From Clostridiales bacterium (GTDB taxonomy: Bacteria > Bacillota > Clostridia > Lachnospirales > Lachnospiraceae), in contig JAMPHY010000002.1 in NCBI GenBank assembly GCA_023663185.1, positions 124,001-188,000 of the forward strand: DNA of 64,000 nucleotides. Direction: 5' to 3'. The position numbers and the translations under genes were made by a program. The notes beneath the pieces were generated by a model. It had not been told where the DNA came from, ran no database searches, and was given only the letters and a program-made list of their open reading frames with translations. Below are positions 9,006-16,322 of this stretch, piece by piece (the stretch's first letter is position 1; each line of letters starts with the position of its first letter).

Positions 9006-9722
9006 ATGAATAGAAAAAAATTAGGCTTGATATCTGCAATGGTATGTCTTATATGTGTTATTCTGGCTATTTATGTAAATGTAGCTTCAACTAGAACAAT
9101 ACGTGTTGCAGGACAGGAAGTTAAATGTCGGATACAGAATAGAAAACTTACCGTTGAAGATTTTGAAGTTTTTGAATTAAACGAATTGAATGTACATGTA
9201 CATGAGTCGGATTTAAAGAAACAAATCGGAAAACCGGACGGTTATTTAACTAAAGAGATAGGAGAGATAAATCAAGTAGGCGTTGGAACAATGTTTTATC
9301 TATTGGAAGACAGAAGAGGCGTAGTACCACATTTTATGAATGGGTTCATATATGGATTAACGCTTTGGAAAGGTGATAGCAGAGAGTGCATTTTAAAAGC
9401 AGTAGATGAGAGTGACCTTAGGAAAGTACATTATAACGGGAATGATATAGAATATGTAACACGTCATAGAAATTTGACGGCTGTAGACTTTGAAAATCTT
9501 GAATTGGGAACGCCGCTAAGTGAAATGGTGGAAAAAATAGGAGAACAGGACGCTCTTAGCAGGGATTCGGAAACGGGCAATAGAACGATGCTTTTTGTCC
9601 TTGAGGACGATAAGGTTGCGGAATGTTATTTATTGTATGATGATGAGACTGTATATTTGGAAAAGATAGTTATTTATGATGGCGATGATGTAGATTTAGT
9701 TATTGAAGACGTGGCTGATTAG
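9006..9722 (+). CDS. Membrane-anchored protein with internally duplicated domain, unknown function
   Basis: 238 residues with an N-terminal hydrophobic segment (about residues 7-27, LISAMVCLICVILAIYVNVA) acting as signal anchor. The external part contains two similar halves: LTVEDFEVFELN with DLKKQIGKPDG (about residues 48-80), and LTAVDFENLELG with EMVEKIGEQDA (about 158-190). The spacing and the IGxPD/IGEQD turn recall the BamE/SmpA-like lipoprotein fold found in Firmicutes, a weak suggestion only. RBS AAAGGAG precedes ATG 9006. A perfect 12-nt palindrome GAAGTATACTTC lies at 8962-8973 in its leader and may be an operator. Confidence 0.6.
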   Translation: MNRKKLGLISAMVCLICVILAIYVNVASTRTIRVAGQEVKCRIQNRKLTVEDFEVFELNELNVHVHESDLKKQIGKPDGYLTKEIGEINQVGVGTMFYLLEDRRGVVPHFMNGFIYGLTLWKGDSRECILKAVDESDLRKVHYNGNDIEYVTRHRNLTAVDFENLELGTPLSEMVEKIGEQDALSRDSETGNRTMLFVLEDDKVAECYLLYDDETVYLEKIVIYDGDDVDLVIEDVAD

Positions 9723-9750
9723 CGGTAGTAAGTGAAAGACCGAATTTTGA

Positions 9751-9966
9751 TTGAAAAAGCTGGGCATTCTAATGCGGTACTTCAAAGAAGATGAGAAAGG
9801 GGTGGAAGCTATGTGTCGTGTTATGGAGGAAATGCGTGACGATGTGAGAATTAGTATAGCACTCAATCTGATTGCAATGAATAAATTGTCTCTTGAAGAT
9901 ATTGCGGAAAGTGCAGAGCTGCCTTTAGAGAAAGTTAAGGAGCTTGCAGAAAAGAAAAGTGCTTAA
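9751..9966 (+). pseudogene. C-terminal remnant of an Rpn-family PD-(D/E)XK nuclease/transposase
   Basis: At most 71 codons (TTG 9751; a stop lies directly upstream). The sequence MRYFKEDEKGVEAMCRVMEE followed by LIAMNKLSLEDIAESAELPL and ELAEKK matches the C-terminal tail typical of Rpn recombination-promoting nucleases (PDDEXK_2 family), including the YFKEDEKG and MCxVMEE signature and a closing helix-turn-helix-like segment. The whole catalytic domain is missing. The 51-residue piece from ATG 9811, with AAAGGGG upstream, could still be translated as a small protein. Called from family memory, so moderate confidence. Confidence 0.45.
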
Positions 9967-9989
9967 TAGTCAGGAATTGTAAATCATGC

Positions 9990-10031
9990 AAATACCCGTA
10001 CATTGAAATATCAAAAAGTATGGGTATTTTT
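9990..10031 (+). terminator. Possible terminator hairpin reaching into repeat copy 2
   Basis: Arms 9990-10001 (AAATACCCGTAC) and 10018-10029 (GTATGGGTATTT) pair over 12 bp with one wobble; a short T run follows. The right arm is part of the repeated element. Confidence 0.4.
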
Positions 10032-10115
10032 ATGTGGTTTGTTTTTACAGGATATGATAAAATATATATGAAATAAAGTTAGAAGAAATATATGTCTGAG
10101 TCAAATGATGAAAAT
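10003..10115 (+). repeat. Promoter-like direct repeat, copy 2
   Basis: Same length and orientation as copy 1 (8405-8517). It contains the extended -10 TGATAAAAT and precedes the interrupted gene at 10142. Confidence 0.85.
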
Positions 10116-10141
10116 GCCATATATATTAGCGGGGTACTATT

Positions 10142-10687
10142 ATGAAAAAGAAAAGTAACATAATTATATTTAATATAGTAGTTGTGGCAATAGTTGCTCT
10201 TATCTGTATACCGGGTATTGTTTCTGTTATACGTCTGATAACGACTGGTGGCGGTAAATTAAATAATAGCGAGAGAATTTCGGCGGCAGTAACAGAAAAT
10301 CAGGAGACATTGGATAATATTGTTTCTCAAGTATTAAATCCGTAGCAGGAGTTTGAAATTTTTATAGATTTAGAAGAAAAGAGATTTCAAGGTTTAAATG
10401 TTTCGAGGGATATAGACGAAAAGTTATTCAAGCTGGAAGATATTTATTGTCTGCCTGAAAAAATAGATATAAAAGGAATATACGCCTATAAAAATCCAGA
10501 TATAAACATGGTTATTTTTGAAACCTATTTATCAGGAATGGCCGGTTCCGGTGAAATAAAGGGATTTCTTTACTTAGAACAGGATTTTACGAATGACATT
10601 TTTGAATATGACTATTTCAAAGTGTATCGCAATTATAATTACAGCGAAATTACGGACAACTGGTATTATTTTGATAAAAGTTATTAG
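10142..10687 (+). pseudogene. Single-helix membrane protein interrupted by an in-frame TAG codon
   Basis: ATG 10142 opens a frame with one transmembrane helix (about residues 7-30) and runs 67 codons to TAG at 10343-10345. The same frame then stays open for another 113 codons, to TAG at 10685-10687, with protein-like composition (FIDLEEKRFQGLNV, LSGMAGSGEIKGFLYLEQD, DNWYYFDKSY). No shift of frame is needed, so a single nonsense change at codon 68 is the simplest reading; amber readthrough is less likely. The 3' end overlaps the Fic gene by 4 nt, tail to tail. No homology recognised. Repeat copy 2 supplies its likely promoter. Confidence 0.65.
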
Positions 10688-11430
10688 TCTGCACGGTAAT
10701 TTATCTTAAAATAATTAAGATACTCTTTAAACCTGTCTTGTGCGGTAAGAATTGTATCGGTAAGATAGCCCTTTTCGCTACGCCACTCCTTTAAGCCGCG
10801 ATAATAGAACAGCTTTAAATCCTCGCTTAATATAAATGGTATAATATTGTTTTTCAGACACTCTTTGAACATTATGAGTCTGCCTATGCGCCCGTTTCCA
10901 TCTTGAAAAGGGTGTATGCGTTCAAATTCATAGTGGAACTCAAGGATATCTTCTAAAGTGTGGAGGTTTCGGCTGTTATAACTCTTAAGTAAGTCGTTCA
11001 TTTTATCCGCAACTTCTTCGGGGGCTGTTGTGGCAATGCCGCTTACCTCGTTAGGCAGTTTTTTGTATGTCCCTACGGCAAACCAATCTTTGCGGCTGTA
11101 TGCAGTACCGCTTTTCAAGGTTTTGTGCAACTCCTTTATCAGTTTTTCGGACAGTCTTTTTTTGGCGTTTTCTATTACAATATCAATACACCTGAAATGG
11201 TTTACGGTTTCAATAATGTCGTCTACATTTATGGCGTCATTTTTAAGTCCGATTGTGTTAGTTTCATAGATATAACGTGTCTGGTCGTGGGTAAGCATAC
11301 TGCCTTCGATATGGTTGGAGTTATAAGTCATGTCCACTTGGATTTTATGATAAATGCCGCCCTTGCGCTGAGTTTTCTTTTCATCGGCAAGGATTTCAAG
11401 CAGGGTTTGGGTATCAGATAAATGTTCCAT
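10684..11430 (-). CDS. Fic family protein with N-terminal inhibitory helix (class II)
   Basis: Fic-domain enzyme, likely an AMP-transferase acting on protein hydroxyls. The catalytic loop HPFQDGNGRIGR (about residues 186-197 of 248) matches HxFx(D/E)GNGRxxR. Near the N-terminus NSNHIEGS fits the auto-inhibitory (S/T)xxxE(G/N) motif, placing it in class II, where the inhibitor is in the same chain. The start is at 11430 (MEHLSDTQTLL) with AAAAGGAG upstream; the frame extends 64 codons further without support. It runs opposite to its neighbours and overlaps the interrupted gene's stop. The target is unknown. Confidence 0.88.
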   Translation of the reverse strand: MEHLSDTQTLLEILADEKKTQRKGGIYHKIQVDMTYNSNHIEGSMLTHDQTRYIYETNTIGLKNDAINVDDIIETVNHFRCIDIVIENAKKRLSEKLIKELHKTLKSGTAYSRKDWFAVGTYKKLPNEVSGIATTAPEEVADKMNDLLKSYNSRNLHTLEDILEFHYEFERIHPFQDGNGRIGRLIMFKECLKNNIIPFILSEDLKLFYYRGLKEWRSEKGYLTDTILTAQDRFKEYLNYFKINYRAD

Positions 11431-11500
11431 ATTAATAATCGCTCCTTTTGTAGCAACTAAAGTAAAATATTTCAATGGTAAGTCTATTATATCATATATT

Positions 11501-11558
11501 AAAAAGTATGGGTATTTTTTATGTGGCTTGTTTCTGTGCGATATGATAGAATATATAT
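11501..11558 (+). repeat. Promoter-like direct repeat, copy 3 (short)
   Basis: 58 nt matching copies 1 and 2 with one inserted T and three substitutions relative to copy 1; the -10 reads TGATAGAAT. It lies between the divergent Fic gene and the gene at 11578. Confidence 0.75.
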
Positions 11559-11577
11559 AAGTACAGGGGGATATAAA

Positions 11578-12048
11578 ATGGGAAAAGATACTCGCCTGAT
11601 TAATATTTATCTTAAAATACATAATAAAAAAACGCTCACTATGGACGATTTGAAATATCTGGCGGAATATGATCCGGAATGTTTTGAGAAGACATGCAAG
11701 AATGTCGTGTATAACATTCCCGAAGTAAAACCCATTATGGAGCCTGATATTTTAGATAATTCGGAGATTGGACAGGCGCTTATGCCCCTATGGAACAGGC
11801 ATGAGTATAAGCCTTTATGGAATGAGCCAGAGTCGAGGGATTATGAGTGGCAGAATATATCGAAGGTTTTGGAGAACTTGAAACGTTTGGAGATTAATGA
11901 ACTGCCTATTGAGGATATCGATGCTGACAGAGTCAAGAACCTGCTCGGTAATTTATATATGGAACTGTTATTCCCGCACAATGACAAGTATGCTTTTGTC
12001 AATATGGAAGACGAGGGCAATTCGTCTTCGTTTGATAAAAGGGCATAG
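11578..12048 (+). CDS. Orphan acidic protein of unknown function (156 aa)
   Basis: Unrecognised. 156 residues from ATG 11578, preceded by CAGGGGG. An in-frame ATG at 11521 is inside the repeat and is rejected as a start. The product is soluble, acidic and rich in leucine and asparagine, without membrane helices. The helical N-terminal part (KTLTMDDLKYLAEYDPECFE) could be a small interaction domain. It ends 57 nt before the next gene, with which it may form an operon starting in repeat copy 3. Confidence 0.55.
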   Translation: MGKDTRLINIYLKIHNKKTLTMDDLKYLAEYDPECFEKTCKNVVYNIPEVKPIMEPDILDNSEIGQALMPLWNRHEYKPLWNEPESRDYEWQNISKVLENLKRLEINELPIEDIDADRVKNLLGNLYMELLFPHNDKYAFVNMEDEGNSSSFDKRA

Positions 12049-12104
12049 GAGCGGGGAAGAAAGTCACTAATAGGCTATTATGATAAGTATATAGGAGAAA
12101 AGAT

Positions 12105-12980
12105 ATGCAGGAAAACAAAGGAAAAGTAATAGGATTGATAAGAATTATAGTATTTTCCATAATACTATTGATGTTTATGGGTGCGTTAATAGTAGAATTT
12201 GTGGATATTATGAAAATCAGGAATATTTTGTCTAAAATTCTCTTTATAGTTTGTTTTCTGCTTATAATAATATTGGCAAAACAACCCAAAATTGCAGCCC
12301 CACGAATTATAATATTAGATTGTCTGAGTGTAGCAATGTTTATAGGATTAATGGTATATTTAGGAAGGGGACATGCAGAGGCAAATGAAATACTAAATAC
12401 TTTTAAAGGAAATAATCTATATGTTTGCTACTATGGTGAAGGTGTCGGCGATAACGGATATAGTGATTTAGAAAGCGCTTTAGGAGATGATATTGAAAAT
12501 AGAAAGATTTCAGGAAATTATAGTAAATTTGAAGAGATTTATCGTATACAGGTAGGAGACAGATTTTTTGTTTATTTTAAAACAACGGACGATATAACAG
12601 AAAGTATTATTGAAGTTGAGTTTTTCAGGCAAGATGATTTGTTTTATAAATCTGGAAGTAAGGCTTTATCGTATGATGGCGTAATAAGCCATGAGGGATA
12701 TACAGTGGAGGAAACAATCAGAACAGACATTGTAAATACCATGTGGCGTGGAGTGGGAAGGCAGGAGGCAGCATCGCCGGCATGGGGAGTATCCGATGAT
12801 GAGCGGATTTTTTCAATGAGCGTTAATTCCAAGCAGATAGACGATGCAATTCTAATTGATGAAATAGACGGAAAGAAATATTATTTTTGGATTATAACTG
12901 ACGTTGATGAAATAAAGACCATTGATGATGTAAAAGCGGCGGAAATAGAAATGTCATCGAATGATGAGAAATCAGACTAA
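12105..12980 (+). CDS. Membrane protein with three N-terminal helices, unknown function
   Basis: 291 residues. Three hydrophobic helices (about residues 9-30, 38-57 and 66-85) are followed by a roughly 190-residue domain likely outside the membrane, containing NLYVCYYGEGVGDNGYSDLE. No catalytic motif recognised. RBS AGGAGAAAAG precedes ATG 12105. Its stop codon overlaps the stop of the convergent RelE-like gene by 4 nt. AT-rich like the rest of the accessory stretch. Confidence 0.6.
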   Translation: MQENKGKVIGLIRIIVFSIILLMFMGALIVEFVDIMKIRNILSKILFIVCFLLIIILAKQPKIAAPRIIILDCLSVAMFIGLMVYLGRGHAEANEILNTFKGNNLYVCYYGEGVGDNGYSDLESALGDDIENRKISGNYSKFEEIYRIQVGDRFFVYFKTTDDITESIIEVEFFRQDDLFYKSGSKALSYDGVISHEGYTVEETIRTDIVNTMWRGVGRQEAASPAWGVSDDERIFSMSVNSKQIDDAILIDEIDGKKYYFWIITDVDEIKTIDDVKAAEIEMSSNDEKSD

Positions 12981-13234
12981 AGCCTTTTATAGACATCTCC
13001 GCGATTGTCTATATTTTCAATGTCAATTAATTTTATAACTTCATCAACGGTGTATAAAATTCTGCAATCACCAACTCTCAAACGATAGAGATTACCGCAC
13101 CCCTTTAATTTTTTAATGTCCGTTCCTTGCGGTAATTTATAGATTGCTTTGTAAAGGCGCAGACGCTTGCTTTTTTCCTGCTTGTCAAGAAACTTTTGCG
13201 CCTCTTTTTCAAAAACGATTTTATAAGTCGGCAT
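12977..13234 (-). CDS. relE: RelE/ParE family toxin
   Basis: 85-residue RelE-fold toxin, probably a ribosome-dependent mRNA interferase. Family hallmarks are YKIVFEKEAQKFLDKQEK at the start, the central LPQGTDIKKLKGCGNLYRLR, and RVGDCRILYTVDE before the final strands. It follows the antitoxin frame with a 14-nt overlap, the normal translationally coupled arrangement. The promoter lies upstream of the antitoxin. Whether it acts like RelE or ParE cannot be told from sequence. Confidence 0.9.
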   Translation of the reverse strand: MPTYKIVFEKEAQKFLDKQEKSKRLRLYKAIYKLPQGTDIKKLKGCGNLYRLRVGDCRILYTVDEVIKLIDIENIDNRGDVYKRL

Positions 13235-13448
13235 ACGTCAATCCATCTTTCCTTAAGATTTCCTCGAAAGGTACGGCAGAACCGTCATTGTTTTTTTGGG
13301 CATCTGCAATCATTTTTAAATCCCATTCATCAGGTTCTATTTCTTCAATGCCTGATTTTTCAATGCCCAAAATCAACTTTGCAATATACTCAATTTTATA
13401 ATCCGGCAATCTGTCAATGACCTGTTTTATTTGCTCCCTTTCACTCAT
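13221..13448 (-). CDS. relB: RelB-like antitoxin
   Basis: 75-residue acidic protein directly upstream of and overlapping the RelE-like toxin. The N-terminal helices (MSEREQIKQVIDRLPDYKIE) followed by an acidic IEEIEPDEWDLKMI linker fit antitoxins paired with RelE toxins in Clostridia. The C-terminal segment would wrap the toxin. ATG 13448 has AAGGGAG and a second AAGG upstream on the minus strand. The pair is expected to be autoregulated, and an identifiable promoter precedes it. Confidence 0.82.
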   Translation of the reverse strand: MSEREQIKQVIDRLPDYKIEYIAKLILGIEKSGIEEIEPDEWDLKMIADAQKNNDGSAVPFEEILRKDGLTYADL

Positions 13449-13532
13449 ACCTTACAACTCCCTTTTACTTTTAACTTTGATTAATAATTATCATGTCTAA
13501 GGCTTTTAACTGAACTCTTTACTTATTAATTT

Positions 13533-13561
13533 ATTGTACTTTATTATTTATTAAAAGGCAA
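13533..13561 (-). promoter_or_regulatory. Putative sigma-A promoter of the relBE pair
   Basis: On the minus strand: TTGCCT (13561-13556), a 17-nt spacer and TACAAT (13538-13533), about 85 nt upstream of the antitoxin start. Confidence 0.6.
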
Positions 13562-13714
13562 TTAATTATGATAAAATATTTTTTGAAATGATTCTAAAAA
13601 GCTATTTAAAAAAGTCAATATTTTTGTATAAATGAATTGTCTGATATGATAAAATGATGTAAAGTCAGAATGTGTTGGTGTTTTGTCTGCACATGATATC
13701 AGAGGGAAGAAACA

Positions 13715-14893
13715 ATGAAGCATAATCCTGATTCACTTAAGCAGCGTATATTTAAAATAATACAGATTGGAAATAGGACGGATACACCCAGCATGTGTTT
13801 TGATTTCTTTATAATCATCGTCATACTGGCAAATATTTCCGTTACGTTTCTGCAGACATTTGAGGAAGCTGCCGGATATGCGGAAGTGATAAGTGCGGTG
13901 GAGCTTGTCACAATGGTTATTTTTCTGGTGGAATATATCTTAAGGATATGGACGGCTGACTGTCTGTATCCGGAGAAAACATATCCAAAAGCGATAATAA
14001 GTTTTGTCTTATCGTTTTACGGAATCGTTGACCTTCTGACTATCTTACCGTATTTCTGCCCGTTCTTTATTCCAAGCGGGGCGATTGCATTCCGTATGCT
14101 CAGGGTGGCGCGTATTCTGCATTTATTTAGGATTAATTCACGCTATGACGCCTTTAATGTAATTACAGAGGTAATAAAGGACAAGCGTAACGCGCTGGTA
14201 TCGTCGATTTTTCTGGTAACTGTGCTGACGCTGGCGTCGTCGCTTTGTATGTATGGCTTAGAGCATGAGGCGCAGCCGGAGAATTTCTCTAATGCTTTTT
14301 CGGGAATATGGTGGTCTGTATCCACGCTGCTGACCGTGGGGTATGGCGATATTTATCCTGTGACGATAGGCGGGCGCATTATGGCGATTATTATAGCTTT
14401 TCTCGGAGTAGGAATGGTCGCTATCCCCACAGGTATTATTTCCGCCGGATTTGTAGAGTATTATACGAAAATCAAGGTCGGAGATTATTCCCAGCATGAA
14501 CCTGATTTTATTACGTTAGATATTGCGGAGGGACATCAGTATATAGGGCTTAAACTGGAAGAACTGGGACTTCCTGCGGGGCTGTACCCTGCGGTAGTTC
14601 TGCGCAGCGAAGATGTCTATACGCCATATGAGGATTTAGTCTTAAAGAAAGGCGACAGCCTGTTGTTAGGCACTACCGCCACAGGAAGATTTGAGTGCCG
14701 CATTGAAGAAGTTTGTCTGGAAAATAATCATAGCTGGATTGGACATATGATAAAGGATTTGGATATTTCAAGAAGGGTATTTGTAGTAATGGTGAAGCGC
14801 GGTAATAAAAATATCCGTCCTAGTGGTTCCACACGCCTGCTGGAGAAAGACGTGGTACTGCTTTTTGAAAAAAAGGAATTTCAAAGCCGCTAA
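13715..14893 (+). CDS. Voltage-gated potassium channel family protein with C-terminal RCK_C (TrkA-C)-like domains
   Basis: Six-helix Kv-type ion channel of 392 residues. The charged S4 is visible as FRMLRVARILHLFRINSR (about 127-145), the pore loop as GIWWSVSTLLTVGYGDIYP with the TVGYGD potassium filter (about 205-211), and S6 as IIIAFLGVGMVAIPTGIISA. After the pore come two TrkA-C-like modules (about 265-325 and 335-390) that usually sense ligands or gate. RBS AGAGGGAAG precedes ATG 13715, with an extended -10 TGATAAAAT near 13650. Its stop is 13 nt before the next gene, so the two are probably co-transcribed. Confidence 0.85.
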   Translation: MKHNPDSLKQRIFKIIQIGNRTDTPSMCFDFFIIIVILANISVTFLQTFEEAAGYAEVISAVELVTMVIFLVEYILRIWTADCLYPEKTYPKAIISFVLSFYGIVDLLTILPYFCPFFIPSGAIAFRMLRVARILHLFRINSRYDAFNVITEVIKDKRNALVSSIFLVTVLTLASSLCMYGLEHEAQPENFSNAFSGIWWSVSTLLTVGYGDIYPVTIGGRIMAIIIAFLGVGMVAIPTGIISAGFVEYYTKIKVGDYSQHEPDFITLDIAEGHQYIGLKLEELGLPAGLYPAVVLRSEDVYTPYEDLVLKKGDSLLLGTTATGRFECRIEEVCLENNHSWIGHMIKDLDISRRVFVVMVKRGNKNIRPSGSTRLLEKDVVLLFEKKEFQSR

Positions 14894-14906
14894 AGGAAAA
14901 TAGATT

Positions 14907-15698
14907 ATGCGTAATCATAAAGAATATGGGAAAAGGGATTTCATAAAATACGGCGTATTAGCTTTAATAGCGGTATATCTGTGCCTGTGCTTTTTCATGC
15001 GGCTTTCGCTTCGGGCGCCTTCCTTTCAGGAAGAAGGTTACATGCTGTATTACATGGTGAATGCTGACGGTATGAAGGGGCTTGGACATAGTATTTTAAT
15101 GGTGGTGGACGATGAAGGCTGCGGCACGGTTTTAAGTTATAATGGAATGCAGAGGTCTCTAGGGGAGAGCCTTATCGGTAAGAGCGGCGTTGGAAAAATG
15201 AGCATAGGAACGATGAACGCCGAAGATACGAAGGAATTTTTAAGGACGGGCAATCTGCATATTGACGGCGACCAGCTTAATGATAATTATGATTATGCCT
15301 TGTATAGACCGATTACGGCGCAGGATTATGATACTATATTAGAGCAAGCAGCGCCATATCTGGAAGCGGGGGAGCAGTTTGAGGAAGTTTATGCGAAATG
15401 GGCTATGGAAGAAGACGCAGATAAAAAAGCAGAATATAAGCAGGCTCTTGAGCAGATTGGTAAAAAAGGCGGCGGGCTGCCGGTATACCAGATTTATACA
15501 AGTAATTGCGACCATGTGGCAAGGCTTATAGCTTCGTCGGTTGATTCAGAACTAAACGATTATACATATCATTCGCGGCGCATGACGCCAAGCGGCAACT
15601 TTAAGGCTTTTGGCAAAAAAGCGCAGGACTGGGGCGTTATGGCGTTGGGAGAACAGTCGCTTGTGGAAAGAATACTTATGTTTCTAATGATTTTTTGA
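14907..15698 (+). CDS. Membrane-anchored protein with a possible papain-like (His/Cys) domain, unknown function
   Basis: 263 residues. One N-terminal helix (about 14-32, YGVLALIAVYLCLCFFM) anchors a presumably external domain. MKGLGHSILMVVDDEG (about 56) and YTSNCDHVARLIASS (about 200) place a His and a Cys where NlpC/P60-like or DUF4105-type peptidase folds carry them, a tentative reading. The C-terminal end is again hydrophobic (LVERILMFLMIF). RBS AAAGGAAA precedes ATG 14907. Its 3' end overlaps the convergent GNAT gene by 23 nt. Confidence 0.6.
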   Translation: MRNHKEYGKRDFIKYGVLALIAVYLCLCFFMRLSLRAPSFQEEGYMLYYMVNADGMKGLGHSILMVVDDEGCGTVLSYNGMQRSLGESLIGKSGVGKMSIGTMNAEDTKEFLRTGNLHIDGDQLNDNYDYALYRPITAQDYDTILEQAAPYLEAGEQFEEVYAKWAMEEDADKKAEYKQALEQIGKKGGGLPVYQIYTSNCDHVARLIASSVDSELNDYTYHSRRMTPSGNFKAFGKKAQDWGVMALGEQSLVERILMFLMIF

Positions 15699-16185
15699 CA
15701 GACAGGCGGTAGCGGTTTCCTTTTTCGGTTTTTTCATATGGTTCAAAGCCCACGCTTTCAAAGCATTTGCGTGAGGCGGTATTAAAATCGTATATTTCCC
15801 GCACATATATAGTATCATAATTAAGGAGAGCCGCTCTTTTAGCGAGAGCGCCTATAACCTTGCGTCCGATATGTTTTCCGTGGAATGATTTATCACCGAT
15901 AACAATCGGCATATCTTCCTGCCAGAAGGTTACATCTCCGATAGGAATATAGTGATTAACGTCATTTATTTCTATCCAATAGAGTTCTCCGTGTCCGTCC
16001 AGATAAGTATACATACGTTTTAACTGTTCCATAGTATACGGTTCACGCCTTCCATCAACAAGATACACAAGCTCTTCGTCCTGATACCAGCTTAGAGCAA
16101 AGCCGCAGTCGTAATCATATTTTCTTAGGCGGAGGCTGTTATCAATTTCAAGCAAGTCAGGCTGTTTTATTCCTATAATCGACAT
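15676..16185 (-). CDS. GNAT family N-acetyltransferase
   Basis: 169 residues from ATG 16185, with GGAG 9 nt upstream; the longer frame lacks support. GNAT features are the beta4/beta5 region PIVIGDKSFHGKHIGRKVIG (acetyl-CoA pyrophosphate loop R/Q-x-x-G-x-G/A variant GKHIGRK) and the C-terminal NTASRKCFESVGFEPYEKTE (the usual N-x-x-S-x-x-x-Y/F-x-x-x-GF motif). The substrate cannot be inferred. It is transcribed from its own near-consensus promoter back to back with that of the ATPase gene at 16323. Confidence 0.82.
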   Translation of the reverse strand: MSIIGIKQPDLLEIDNSLRLRKYDYDCGFALSWYQDEELVYLVDGRREPYTMEQLKRMYTYLDGHGELYWIEINDVNHYIPIGDVTFWQEDMPIVIGDKSFHGKHIGRKVIGALAKRAALLNYDTIYVREIYDFNTASRKCFESVGFEPYEKTEKGNRYRLSVKKSLET

Positions 16186-16219
16186 AGTTCGTTCTCCATT
16201 TATCAAATATATTTTAGAC

Positions 16220-16248
16220 ATTATAATATATGTGCGCAGGAAGGTCAA
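16220..16248 (-). promoter_or_regulatory. Sigma-A promoter of the GNAT gene
   Basis: Minus strand TTGACC (16248-16243), a 17-nt spacer and TATAAT (16225-16220). The -35 lies 5 nt from the -35 of the divergent promoter. Confidence 0.75.
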
Positions 16249-16253
16249 GAAAG

Positions 16254-16282
16254 TTGACACAACTTAAAATTTAGGATAAAAT
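16254..16282 (+). promoter_or_regulatory. Sigma-A promoter of the DUF4143 ATPase gene
   Basis: TTGACA (16254-16259), a 17-nt spacer and TAAAAT (16277-16282), 40 nt before the start at 16323. Confidence 0.75.
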
Positions 16283-16322
16283 AAAGTATACTTTATATTT
16301 TCATAAAAGGAGTGACTTCAAT

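Noticed and set aside
11521..11577. Earlier start for the 11578 gene inside repeat copy 3
   Set aside because: It would begin within the repeat's promoter; ATG 11578 has its own RBS.
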